Below are positions 44,834 through 52,873 of a stretch of DNA of 64,000 nucleotides, piece by piece. The stretch covers positions 62,001 through 126,000 of the forward strand of contig CAWHBT010000005.1 of assembly GCA_963827595.1 (NCBI GenBank). Reading direction: 5' to 3'. The DNA comes from DATEDA01 sp963827595. Its GTDB lineage: Bacteria > Pseudomonadota > Gammaproteobacteria > Burkholderiales > SG8-39. The notes under the pieces were generated by a model that worked only from the letters and a program-made list of their open reading frames with translations, had not been told where the DNA came from and ran no database searches. Numbering within the stretch: position 1 is the stretch's first letter; every line of letters starts with the position of its first letter. The position numbers and the translations under genes are program-made.

Positions 44834-45715
44834 ATGCCGGAGACGCCGCCGCCCGCGGACCGCAAGAAGCGGACGATCACCGAGATCCGCGACTCGAAGA
44901 AGACCGGCGAGAAGATGGTCTACACGTCGGTGCTCGACTACACCTCCGCGAAGTGGGCGGAGACCGCGCGGGTCGACGTGTGCGTGGTCGGCGACAGCCT
45001 GGCGATGACCTGCCACGGTCACCCGAGCACGATCCCGGCCACGATGGACATGATGGTGCTGCACGCGGCCGCGGTGCGGCGCGGCGCGCCGAACACGTTC
45101 GTGCTCGGCTGCATGCCCTACCAGAGCTACAACACGGTCGAGCGTGCGCTGACGAACGCGACGCGCTTCATGCAGGACGCGCTGTGCGACGCGGTGAAGC
45201 CCCAGGGCGGCAAGTCGCAGGCGCATATCCTCAAAGCGCTCGTCGACTCGGGCATCCCGACCGCCTCGCACATCGGTCTCACGCCGCACACCATCGCGAT
45301 GTTCGGCGGGTTCAAGATCCAGGGGCGCACGGCGGACGCGGCGCTGAAGATCCTGGAGGACGCGTTCGCGATCCAGGACGCCGGCTGCTTCATGCTCGAG
45401 TTCGAGGCGGTGCCGGCGAAGATCGCCAGCGTGATCTCGCGCCAGCTCGAGATCCCGACCATCGGCATCGGCGCGGGCGCCGGTACCGACGGGCAGATCC
45501 TGCTCTCGTACGATCTCCTCGGGGTGTTCACCGACTTCAAGCCGAAGTTCACCAAGCGCTACGCCAACGTCACCGAGGTCGCGGTCGCCGGGCTGAAGGC
45601 CTACGTCGCCGACGTCAAAGCGGGCAAATTCCCCGACGACGACCACAGCTACACGGTGGACGACAAGGAGTACGAGAAATTTCTCGGGCTCGTCGAGAAC
45701 CGCCGGCACGTGTAA
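44834..45715 (+). CDS. panB: 3-methyl-2-oxobutanoate hydroxymethyltransferase-like (PanB family)
   Basis: A 293-residue (beta/alpha)8 enzyme of the PanB family, which makes ketopantoate from ketoisovalerate and methylene-tetrahydrofolate in pantothenate synthesis. Motifs: VVGDSLAMTCHGHPST (usually VGDSLGMV..G), ASHIGLTPHTIAMFGGFKIQ G-like block, FMLEFEAVPAKIAS and IGIGAGAGTDGQIL. ATG 44834 follows GGAGGAGG. The glycine loop differs from typical PanB (MTCHGHPST), and the context is a GntR regulator and TRAP transporter with no panC, so it may be a catabolic or promiscuous aldolase paralogue. Confidence 0.82.
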   Translation: MPETPPPADRKKRTITEIRDSKKTGEKMVYTSVLDYTSAKWAETARVDVCVVGDSLAMTCHGHPSTIPATMDMMVLHAAAVRRGAPNTFVLGCMPYQSYNTVERALTNATRFMQDALCDAVKPQGGKSQAHILKALVDSGIPTASHIGLTPHTIAMFGGFKIQGRTADAALKILEDAFAIQDAGCFMLEFEAVPAKIASVISRQLEIPTIGIGAGAGTDGQILLSYDLLGVFTDFKPKFTKRYANVTEVAVAGLKAYVADVKAGKFPDDDHSYTVDDKEYEKFLGLVENRRHV

Positions 45716-45717
45716 GG

Positions 45718-46374
45718 CCGCGCGCGGCGGCAACCGCGACGCTGACCGACCGCGCCTACACGGCGCTCGAGGAAATGATCGTGCGCCTCGAGCTGCCGCC
45801 GGGCGGCGCGGTGTCGGAGGCGATGCTCTCCGAGCGGCTCGGCATCGGGCGCACGCCGATCCGCGAGGCGCTGCAGCGGCTCGCCCGCGAGCGGCTGGTG
45901 CAGATCCTGCCGCGCCGCGGGGTGATCGTCTCCGACATCAACGTCAAGGCACAGCTGCGCCTGCTCGAAGTGCGGCGCGAGGTCGAGCGGCTGGTGGCGC
46001 GGAGCGCCGCGCGCCGCGCGAGCCCGGAGGAGCGGGCCCGGTTCGCCGAGCTGGCGAAGGCGTTCGAGCGCGCCGCGCGCACCAACGACGACGTGACGTT
46101 CCTGCGCATCGACCGCGAGTTCAACGACCTCTGCCTCGAGGCGGCACGTAACGAGTTCGCCACGACGGCGATGCAGCTCATGGCGTCGCTGTCGCGCCGC
46201 TTCTGGTACCTGCACTACAAGCAGGCGGCGGACATGCCGGAAACGGCGAAGCTGCACGCCGACATCGCCCGCGAGATCGCGGCGGGCGACGCGGACGCCG
46301 CGGGGCAGGCCGCCGACGCACTGCTCGACAACATCGAGACCTTCACCCGGAACACCGTCAGCACCGACTTCTGA
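45718..46374 (+). CDS. GntR-family (FCD) transcriptional regulator
   Basis: A regulator with an N-terminal winged helix (LTDRAYTALEEMIVRLELPP, SERLGIGRTPIREALQRLAR, ERLVQILPRRGVIVSD) and a C-terminal helical FCD ligand domain (LLEVRREVERLVARSAARRA, DREFNDLCLEAARNEF, H at KLHADIAREIAAGD). FCD regulators bind small organic acids. The 5' end is uncertain: no ATG, GTG or TTG occurs in frame between the panB stop and the conserved helix. CTG 45742 or ATG 45775 are the only nearby candidates; the coordinate given is just the first codon after panB. It probably controls panB and the genes that follow. Confidence 0.8.
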   Translation, partial: PRAAATATLTDRAYTALEEMIVRLELPPGGAVSEAMLSERLGIGRTPIREALQRLARERLVQILPRRGVIVSDINVKAQLRLLEVRREVERLVARSAARRASPEERARFAELAKAFERAARTNDDVTFLRIDREFNDLCLEAARNEFATTAMQLMASLSRRFWYLHYKQAADMPETAKLHADIAREIAAGDADAAGQAADALLDNIETFTRNTVSTDF

Positions 46375-46424
46375 GTCGTGCCGCAGCGCACCAGACGCGG
46401 CTCGACAAGATCCAAAACATACGG

Positions 46425-46435
46425 CTAATATATCA
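46425..46435 (+). promoter_or_regulatory. Possible GntR half-operator before the hydroxylase gene
   Basis: CTAATATATCA matches the complement of the panB-upstream palindrome (TTAGTATATCA) at 9 of 11 bases. It lies in a short A/T-rich gap 27 bases before the hydroxylase start. Confidence 0.35.
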
Positions 46436-46462
46436 GAACCATCCACGCTCCAGGAGGCCCGC

Positions 46463-47287
46463 ATGGCAGAACTCGTCGACCGCCACAACCCCTCCGAGCG
46501 CCAGCTCAAGTTCCGCGAGCAGTACCAGGCGCAGATCCACCCCCTCTACAGCGGCCCCGTGCACATCGGGGTGATCTACGCCGTCGGGCTGTCAGTGATT
46601 GGCTGGTGCATCTCGCGCCTCCAGGGGGCGACCTGGGAGTGGCTGCTCGTGATTCCGGTGTTCGCCTTCTCGAACCTGTTCGAGTGGTGGATCCACAAGT
46701 ACGTCATGCACCGGCTGGTCGACGTCTGGGCGCTGCGCGCCATCTATGACCGGCACACGCGCCAGCACCACCACTACTTCACCGATAACGAGATGACGGT
46801 GAATTCGACGCGCGAGTGGCGGATCATCTTCTTCCCGTGGCGTGCGCTCTTCACGTTCATCGCCCTCGGTACGCCGTTCGCGCTCCTGCTCGGCTGGCTG
46901 GTGAACCCGAATGCCGGCTACATCCTCATCGTGACGATGGTCGGCCAATACCTGATCTACGAAACGTTCCACTACTGCTGCCACGTGCGCGACAACTGGT
47001 TCGTGCGCCACGTGCCGTTCGTCAATACCATCCGGCGCCACCACACCGCGCATCACAACTACGGGATCATGATGGCGCGGAACCTCAACCTCACGTTCCC
47101 GATCGCCGACTGGATCATGGGGACGAGCGACCTGAACCGGGGGCTCGTCGGGACGCTGTTCAACGGTTACAACGAGGACTACGTCAAGCCCGAGCTCAAG
47201 TCCACGATCGAGCGCTTCCGCCGCCCGGACGCGCCGGTCTCGATCGACGGGCCGATCATGGAGCCGGGTCATCAACAGCCGGCGTGA
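46463..47287 (+). CDS. Sterol desaturase/fatty acid hydroxylase-family membrane enzyme
   Basis: A 274-residue integral membrane di-iron oxygenase. The histidine boxes are complete: WIHKYVMH, HTRQHHHYF and HHTAHHNYG, plus FHYCCHVRD. Four hydrophobic segments are visible (HIGVIYAVGLSVIGWCI; WEWLLVIPVFAFSNLFEWW; FTFIALGTPFALLLGWLV; YILIVTMVGQYLIY). It would hydroxylate or desaturate a lipid or other hydrophobic substrate with O2. ATG 46463 follows CAGGAGGCCC. It leads a run of same-strand genes with the TRAP transporter and a PhyH dioxygenase, which suggests uptake and oxidation of one class of acids. Confidence 0.87.
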   Translation: MAELVDRHNPSERQLKFREQYQAQIHPLYSGPVHIGVIYAVGLSVIGWCISRLQGATWEWLLVIPVFAFSNLFEWWIHKYVMHRLVDVWALRAIYDRHTRQHHHYFTDNEMTVNSTREWRIIFFPWRALFTFIALGTPFALLLGWLVNPNAGYILIVTMVGQYLIYETFHYCCHVRDNWFVRHVPFVNTIRRHHTAHHNYGIMMARNLNLTFPIADWIMGTSDLNRGLVGTLFNGYNEDYVKPELKSTIERFRRPDAPVSIDGPIMEPGHQQPA

Positions 47288-47321
47288 CCGGCAGCCGCAT
47301 TCACACCACGAGGAGGACCAC

Positions 47322-48386
47322 ATGAAGAAGCGCGATTTCCTGAAAGCCGGCGCCGGTGCCGGTCTCGTACTCCCGGCTGCCGCGCTCGCGCAGCAGCCCG
47401 GGCCGACCTACAGCTGGAAAATGGCGACCGCATGGCCGGGCGGACCGCTGATGGACATCGGCGCGAAGGCGTTCGCCGAGAAGATGGAGATGTTCTCAGG
47501 CGGGCGGTTCAAGATCCAGGTCTTCCCCGGCGGCGCGCTCGGCAACGCGCTCAAGGTGCCGGAGACGGTGAAGAACGGCGTCGCCGAGTGCGGCCACACC
47601 TGGATCGGCTACGACTGGGGCAAGGACCCGACCACGGTGCTGTTCGGCGGCTACGCCGGCTCGTTCGACACCGAGCGCATGCTGCACTGGATCTACGAGG
47701 CCGGCGGCCTCGAGATGCAGCGCCAGTACCGCGACGACAGCGAGGGCGTCTACTCGACGGTGCTGTTCATCCGCACCGCCGAGGTGTTCCTCCACTCGCG
47801 GAAGCCCGTCAAGACGCTCGCCGACCTCAAGGGCCTCAAGCTCCGCACCGCGGGCGCGTGGCTGGAGATGGCGAAGGAGCTCGGCGCCGCGCCGGTCACC
47901 ACCGCCGGCGGCGACGTCTATCCGATGCTCGAGCGCGGCGCGATCGACGCGACCGAGTGGGGCACGCTGTGGGAGAACATCCCGCCCGGGTTCTACAAGG
48001 TCGCGAAGTACCTGATCTATCCGGGCGTGCACCAGCCCACCGCGCCGTTCGAGCTGGTGATCAACAAGGACGCGTGGAACAAGGTCTCGCCGGCCGACAA
48101 GCGGCTCGTCGAGACGGTCGCGAAGCTGGTGACCTTCGAGAGCTGGCTCAAGATCGGGCAGGAGGACGCCAAGTCGCTCGACTTCTACAAGAAGGCGGGC
48201 AACATCATCATCGAGCTCGACCCGGAGGTGCAGTACGCCGGCCGCAAGATCGGAGTGGAGTGGGCGGACAAGGTCGCAAAGGAAGGCAAATACCCGTGGT
48301 TCCCCAAAGTGCTCAAGAGCCAACAGGACTTCGAGACGCAGTGGAAGGGCTCCGAAGGCTGGCGCAAGGTCAAGGTGAGAGACTGA
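47322..48386 (+). CDS. dctP: TRAP transporter substrate-binding protein (DctP/TakP-like)
   Basis: A 354-residue periplasmic binding protein of the DctP family. It has a signal peptide (MKKRDFLKAGAGAGLVLPAA, Tat-like but with Lys-Arg), SWKMATAWPGGPLMDIGAKA, FKIQVFPGGALGNAL, the conserved ADLKGLKLRTAG with Arg that binds the carboxylate, and PMLERGAIDATEWGTLWENI. The WGTLWENIPPGFYKVAKY part resembles TakP, which binds 2-oxoacids. ATG 47322 follows GAGGAGGACC. A terminator after it probably raises its dosage over the membrane subunits. Confidence 0.93.
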   Translation: MKKRDFLKAGAGAGLVLPAAALAQQPGPTYSWKMATAWPGGPLMDIGAKAFAEKMEMFSGGRFKIQVFPGGALGNALKVPETVKNGVAECGHTWIGYDWGKDPTTVLFGGYAGSFDTERMLHWIYEAGGLEMQRQYRDDSEGVYSTVLFIRTAEVFLHSRKPVKTLADLKGLKLRTAGAWLEMAKELGAAPVTTAGGDVYPMLERGAIDATEWGTLWENIPPGFYKVAKYLIYPGVHQPTAPFELVINKDAWNKVSPADKRLVETVAKLVTFESWLKIGQEDAKSLDFYKKAGNIIIELDPEVQYAGRKIGVEWADKVAKEGKYPWFPKVLKSQQDFETQWKGSEGWRKVKVRD

Positions 48387-48406
48387 CCCGGCGCGGGGAC
48401 AGGGAC

Positions 48407-48434
48407 GGGGCGCGGCGCTCGCGCCCCTTTTTTT
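48407..48434 (+). terminator. Rho-independent terminator after dctP
   Basis: GGGGCGCG, loop GCGCT, CGCGCCCC, then seven Ts: a textbook intrinsic terminator. It lies between the binding-protein gene and the GTG of the small membrane subunit, so partial readthrough would feed the permease genes. Confidence 0.9.
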
Positions 48435-48446
48435 GTTCCGCGGGCC

Positions 48447-48968
48447 GTGACCAAGGGACCCGGGACCGTGGACGCCTTCATCCGGAGCATCGAACGCGTC
48501 ACGACGAGCGTCGGCATCATGGCGTCGTTCGCCATCGTGCCGCTCGTGCTCGCGACCTGCTACGAGGTGCTCGCGCGCTACGTGTTCAATGCGCCGACCA
48601 TCTGGGCCTACGAGATCGGGTACACGCTTACCGGGTCGCACTTCCTGCTCGGCATGGCCTACACGCTCGCGGTGGGCGCGCACATCCGCATCGACATCTT
48701 CAGCGGGAACTTCGCGCCGCGCACCCGGGCGCTGATCGATTTCGCCGCCTACGCGGTCATGCTGCCGCTGCTCATCTGGCTCTCGTACGCGCTCTTCCAG
48801 CACCTCGCCACCGGCTACCTGCGCAGCGAGCGCAGCGGACAGTCGGCGATGAATCTCCCGGTCTGGCCGTTCCGGATCGTGTTCCTCGTCGCGTTCACGC
48901 TGCTCGCGTTCCAGGTCTTCGCCGAGGTCGTCAAGACGGTGCGCACCCTGCGCTCGGCGAGCCGGTAG
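48447..48968 (+). CDS. dctQ: TRAP transporter small permease (DctQ)
   Basis: A 173-residue protein with four transmembrane helices, the small membrane subunit of a TRAP transporter. Typical text: TCYEVLARYVFNAPTIWAYE IGY and LAVGAHIRIDIFSG (the conserved R-x-D/H-I motif). GTG 48447 starts it 13 bases after the terminator's T-run, and it abuts dctM with no gap. Confidence 0.9.
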   Translation: MTKGPGTVDAFIRSIERVTTSVGIMASFAIVPLVLATCYEVLARYVFNAPTIWAYEIGYTLTGSHFLLGMAYTLAVGAHIRIDIFSGNFAPRTRALIDFAAYAVMLPLLIWLSYALFQHLATGYLRSERSGQSAMNLPVWPFRIVFLVAFTLLAFQVFAEVVKTVRTLRSASR

Positions 48969-50288
48969 ATGGACTACCTGCCGTTCCTGATGCTGCCGGT
49001 CGCCTTCGTCCTGATGTTCCTGGGCGTCCAGGTGGCGTTCTCGATGATGATCACCGCGGTGCTCTTCGGGCTGGCGATCTTCGGCAACCGGGTCATCTTC
49101 CAGTTCATCGAGAAGATGGAGGACATCTCGTCGAACTTCGTGTTCGCGGCGGTGCCGCTGTTCGTGTTCATGGGCGCGATGCTCGAGAAGTCGGGCATCG
49201 CCGACAAGCTCTTCGAGGCGATCCACATCTGGACGCGGCGCCTGCCGGGCGGACTCGCGCTCGCGACCGTCATCATGTGCATCTTCTTCGCCGCGTCGTC
49301 GGGCGTGATCGGCGCCACGGAGTCGGTGGTGGGGCTGCTCACCATCCCGATCATGCTGCGCTACGGCTACGACAAGCCGCTCATCTCCGGCGTGATCTGC
49401 GCCGGCGGGTCGCTCGGCACGATCATCCCGCCCTCGGTCGTAGCGGTGGTGATCGGGCCGCTCGCGAACCAGTCGGTGGGCGATCTCCTCTACGGCATGG
49501 TGTTTCCGGGCCTGATGATGGGCGGGCTGTACCTCGTGTACATCTTCATTCTGTGCGTCCTCCGCCCGGAGGCGGGACCGCGCATCCCGCGCGAGTCCGG
49601 CGAGCCGACCTTCGGCGCGAAGCTTTGGATCACGACGCGGAACATGGTGCCGCCGGTGCTCATGATCTTCGCGGTGCTCGGCTCGATCCTGCTCGGCTGG
49701 GCGTCCCCGACCGAGGCGGCCGCGGTCGGGGCGCTCTGCTCGGTGCTGCTCACCATGCTCTACCGGCACTTCACCTGGAGCGGGCTGTACGAGGCGCTGA
49801 TCAAGACGCTCCAGATCACCACCATGATCATGACCGTGCTGCTCGCCGGGACGCTCTTCACCGGCGTCTTCATCGGCGGCGGCGGGATCAACACCGCGAG
49901 CCTGCTGATCGCCAAGATGGCGCTCTCGCCCTGGATGCTGCTCAGCCTGATGATGCTGATCATCTTCATCGCCGGCTTCTTCCTCGACTGGATCTCGATC
50001 GTCCTCATCTTCGTGCCGCTGTTCACGCCGCTCGTCATCCAGGCCGGCTTCGACCCGGTGTGGTTCTGCGTCCTGTTCCTGATCATGATCCAGACGAGCT
50101 ACCTCACGCCGCCGATGGCGCCGGCGATCTTCTATCTGCGCGCGGTGGCGCCGCCCGAGATCACCATCCGCCACATGTACCGCGGCGTGGTGCCGTTCAT
50201 CGCGTTGCAATGCCTGACGCTCGTGATCGCGATGGTGTTCCCGATCACGATCACCTGGCTGCCGAGCGTGATGCTCCAGTTCCGGTAG
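48969..50288 (+). CDS. dctM: TRAP transporter large permease (DctM)
   Basis: A 439-residue permease with about twelve membrane helices. Family text: FFAASSGVIGATESVVGLL, SGVICAGGSLGTIIPPSVVA, LLGWASPTEAAAVGALCSVL and YLTPPMAPAIFYLRAV. It carries out sodium-driven import of the acid bound by the DctP-type protein. It starts on the base after dctQ. An insertion of about 10 residues (EAGPRIPRESGEPTFGAKL) lies in a cytoplasmic loop and is normal for TakM-type members. Confidence 0.93.
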   Translation: MDYLPFLMLPVAFVLMFLGVQVAFSMMITAVLFGLAIFGNRVIFQFIEKMEDISSNFVFAAVPLFVFMGAMLEKSGIADKLFEAIHIWTRRLPGGLALATVIMCIFFAASSGVIGATESVVGLLTIPIMLRYGYDKPLISGVICAGGSLGTIIPPSVVAVVIGPLANQSVGDLLYGMVFPGLMMGGLYLVYIFILCVLRPEAGPRIPRESGEPTFGAKLWITTRNMVPPVLMIFAVLGSILLGWASPTEAAAVGALCSVLLTMLYRHFTWSGLYEALIKTLQITTMIMTVLLAGTLFTGVFIGGGGINTASLLIAKMALSPWMLLSLMMLIIFIAGFFLDWISIVLIFVPLFTPLVIQAGFDPVWFCVLFLIMIQTSYLTPPMAPAIFYLRAVAPPEITIRHMYRGVVPFIALQCLTLVIAMVFPITITWLPSVMLQFR

Positions 50289-50331
50289 CAACAGCGATGA
50301 CGACGAACTGCCTGACCCGAAAGGAACGCTC

Positions 50332-51243
50332 ATGACCCCCGAACAGGTTCTCGCGATCCCGCCCCGCGTGCTGACGCAATCGCAGCGCGAGTTCTACTTC
50401 CGCGAAGGCTACCTCCTGCTGGAGAGGATCATCGGCGACGAGTGGCTCCGCGAGCTCCGCGCCGCGACCGAAGAGATGGTCGAGCGCTCACGCAAGGTGA
50501 CGCGGTCGGACAAGATCTTCGACCTCGAGCCGGCCCATCGCCCGGAGGCGCCACGCCTGCGCCGGGTGTCGAATCCCGTGGAGCATCATCCGGTGTTCTG
50601 GGAGTACGTCACCCGGTCGCCGCTCGGCGACATCGTCGCGGACCTGGTCGGCCCGAACGTCAAGTTCCACCACTCGAAGCTGAACTACAAGTGGGCGCAG
50701 GGCGGCGAGGAGGTGAAGTGGCACTACGACATCAGCTTCTGGCCGCACACCAACTACTCGCCCCTGACGGTCGGCACGTACCTCTACGACTGCGGCATGG
50801 ACAACGGTCCGCTCGGCGTCCTGCCCCGCAGCCACGAGCTCGACCCGATGCTGTCGCAGTATGACGACCGCAGGAACTGGACCGGCTGCCTGAGCGACGC
50901 GGACGTGGCCCGGCTCGACGTCGCGAAGACCGTGTACCTCACCGGGCCCGCGGGATCGTTGACGATCCACAACTGCCGCATGCTGCACTCCTCGCCGCGC
51001 AACATGTCCGACACCGGCCGGCCGCTGCTGTTGAACACGCTCACGTCGGCCGACGCGTTCCCGTACACGGTGAATCCGCTTCGGCCCAAACACGACCAGA
51101 CGATCATCCGCGGCGAGCGCGCCGCATGGGCGCATCACGACCCGCGCCCGTGCCTCCTGCCGCCGGACTGGTCGGGCGGCTACACGTCGATCTTCGCGCT
51201 CCAGCAGCAGGAGGAGCAGAAGGTCGCGGCGGGTGCGATGTGA
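50332..51243 (+). CDS. Phytanoyl-CoA dioxygenase-family (PhyH) oxygenase
   Basis: A 303-residue Fe(II)/2-oxoglutarate-dependent dioxygenase. The iron triad is visible as VKWHYDISFWPH (His-x-Asp) and NCRMLHSSPRNMSD (distal His), with Arg in RPLLLNTL for 2-oxoglutarate. It hydroxylates an unknown substrate. AAGGAACGCTC precedes ATG 50332. It follows dctM by 43 bases, so it probably acts on the imported compound or uses 2-oxoglutarate itself; TakP-type TRAP systems bind 2-oxoacids, which fits. Confidence 0.88.
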   Translation: MTPEQVLAIPPRVLTQSQREFYFREGYLLLERIIGDEWLRELRAATEEMVERSRKVTRSDKIFDLEPAHRPEAPRLRRVSNPVEHHPVFWEYVTRSPLGDIVADLVGPNVKFHHSKLNYKWAQGGEEVKWHYDISFWPHTNYSPLTVGTYLYDCGMDNGPLGVLPRSHELDPMLSQYDDRRNWTGCLSDADVARLDVAKTVYLTGPAGSLTIHNCRMLHSSPRNMSDTGRPLLLNTLTSADAFPYTVNPLRPKHDQTIIRGERAAWAHHDPRPCLLPPDWSGGYTSIFALQQQEEQKVAAGAM

Positions 51244-51301
51244 CGCCATGGGCCGCCCGCGCAGCAGCGTCGGGCGGAAGGCTGCCAGCGCTGCACTCGC
51301 G

Positions 51302-51874
51302 TCAGAACGCGATCCGCCGCGCCCCGTCGAATCGCCGCGTCCAGTAGCCGACCCGCATGTTCTCCAGGCGCACCGCTCCCCCGGAGCTCGGCGCGTGGAC
51401 GAACCGCATGTCGCCGAGATAGATGCCGACGTGCGAGAACGGCCGGTGCTGGGTGTTGTAGAAGACGAGATCGCCCGGTCGCAGGTCGGCGGCGGCGATC
51501 GGCGCGCCGGCCCGCGACAGATCGGCGGTGTTCCGGGGCAGGCTGAGCTTGAGCGCTCGCGCGTACACGTAGGCGACGAGGCCGGAGCAGTCGAAGCCCG
51601 TCTCCGGCGAGCCCCCGCGCGGCGCGTACGGCGTTCCGACCAGCGCGAGCGCCATGAACGCGGCCTCCGTCGCTCGCTCCGCTGCGGCGGGGGAACCCGG
51701 CAACGCCGCGGGGTCGGACTCCGGCGCGCGCGGCAGCGGGGTGGCGCTCGGCTCGACCCCCGGTGAACCGTACGACGGCGGCGTATCGGGCGGTCGAGGG
51801 ACGGTCGCGTGGTCGCACACCCCGCGAGCACCACAGCCCGCAAACACAATGGAAAACATTGCCTTGTACCGCAT
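51302..51874 (-). CDS. NlpC/P60-family (C40) peptidase, probable lipoprotein
   Basis: A 190-residue peptidoglycan endopeptidase. The N-terminus has a short hydrophobic stretch ending in FAGC, so it may be lipidated; a Pro-rich spacer follows. The catalytic domain has GTPYAPRGGSPETGFDCSGL (Cys), FSHVGIYLGDMRFVHAPSSG (His). It cuts stem-peptide bonds in the cell wall. It is convergent with the PhyH gene and divergent from the secretin-like gene. Confidence 0.9.
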   Translation of the reverse strand: MRYKAMFSIVFAGCGARGVCDHATVPRPPDTPPSYGSPGVEPSATPLPRAPESDPAALPGSPAAAERATEAAFMALALVGTPYAPRGGSPETGFDCSGLVAYVYARALKLSLPRNTADLSRAGAPIAAADLRPGDLVFYNTQHRPFSHVGIYLGDMRFVHAPSSGGAVRLENMRVGYWTRRFDGARRIAF

Positions 51875-52051
51875 ACCTCAGGTAATTTAGGCGCAGTGCA
51901 CGCGCTTGTAAAGCCGGCCCGCGAGCGCGCCGTGACGGCCTTTCCGCGCGAAACCGCGCACCCTGCCCGACGCGCGCCTGATCGCGAGGTGCACCGGACC
52001 GCGCGGGGCGCGTTAGGCTGGGAGGCATCGCGCCTGCCGCAGGAGGCTGCA

Positions 52052-52873
52052 ATGAAGCTCGTCTCGATCCTGTTCGCCTTGATGCTTGCGACCGGCAGCG
52101 CGCGGGCGGACGACGTCGAGGTGATCGAGCTCAAGCACCGGACGGCCGACCAGATCATTCCCACGCTGCGGCCGCTCGTGGAGCCGGGCGGCGCGCTCAC
52201 CGGGATGCAGAGCACGCTCATCATCCGGGCGAGCCGCGCCAACATCGCGCAGCTTCGCCAGGTCATCGCGACCCTCGACCGCATGCCGCGGCGCCTGCTC
52301 ATCTCGGTGCGCCAGGACGCCGCGGGGAGCTTCGACAGCCGCGACGTCAGGGTCTCCGGCACGGTCGCCGGCGGGGACGCCCGCGTCGGCGTCAACGAGC
52401 CGCCGCGCCGCGAGTCCGGCGTCAGCATCAGCGCCCGCGACTCGCACGGCGCGCGCGATGACCGTTTCACGAGCCAGGTCCAGGCGCTCGAAGGAAGTCC
52501 GGCGTACATCGCCATCGGCCAGTCGCTGCCCGTGCCGAGCACGGTCGTGACCCAGACGCCGGGCGGCACGGTAGTGCGGAACACCACCACCTACCGGAAC
52601 GCCTCGAGCGGCTTCGCCGTGATCCCGCGCCTGTCCGGCGACCGCGTCTTCCTCGACATCGCGCCGCAGACCGCCAGCCCCGGACAGGCCGGATCGGGCG
52701 CCGTCGACTACCAGCGGATCGTGACGACGGCGAGCGGCCGGCTCGGCGAGTGGTTCCCGCTCGGCGGCATCGAACAGTCCGCCGCGCGCTCGCAGTCCGG
52801 CGTGCTTGCGGGGGGCTCGGCCGCGCGCGTCGGCACGTCGTCGGTCTGGGTCAAGGTCGACGAGATACAGTGA
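52052..52873 (+). CDS. Secretin-like protein (N-domain type), exported
   Basis: A 273-residue exported protein (signal MKLVSILFALMLATGSARAD). The N-terminus is a secretin short domain (VEVIELKHRTADQIIPTLRP L, then TLIIRASRANIAQLRQVIATL), as in GspD/PilQ N-domains. The second half (SPAYIAIGQSLPVPSTVV, GFAVIPRLSGDRVFLDIAPQ, VWVKVDEIQ) resembles the secretin gate core but is too short for a full pore. It may be a pilot-like or truncated secretin relative. AGGAGG precedes ATG 52052. Its TGA overlaps the GTG of the helicase gene, an odd pairing. Confidence 0.75.
   Translation: MKLVSILFALMLATGSARADDVEVIELKHRTADQIIPTLRPLVEPGGALTGMQSTLIIRASRANIAQLRQVIATLDRMPRRLLISVRQDAAGSFDSRDVRVSGTVAGGDARVGVNEPPRRESGVSISARDSHGARDDRFTSQVQALEGSPAYIAIGQSLPVPSTVVTQTPGGTVVRNTTTYRNASSGFAVIPRLSGDRVFLDIAPQTASPGQAGSGAVDYQRIVTTASGRLGEWFPLGGIEQSAARSQSGVLAGGSAARVGTSSVWVKVDEIQ

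Noticed and set aside
47496..50333. Long open frames on both strands over the TRAP operon
   Set aside because: They mirror GC-rich third positions; the DctP, DctQ and DctM frames have full domain support and the others none.
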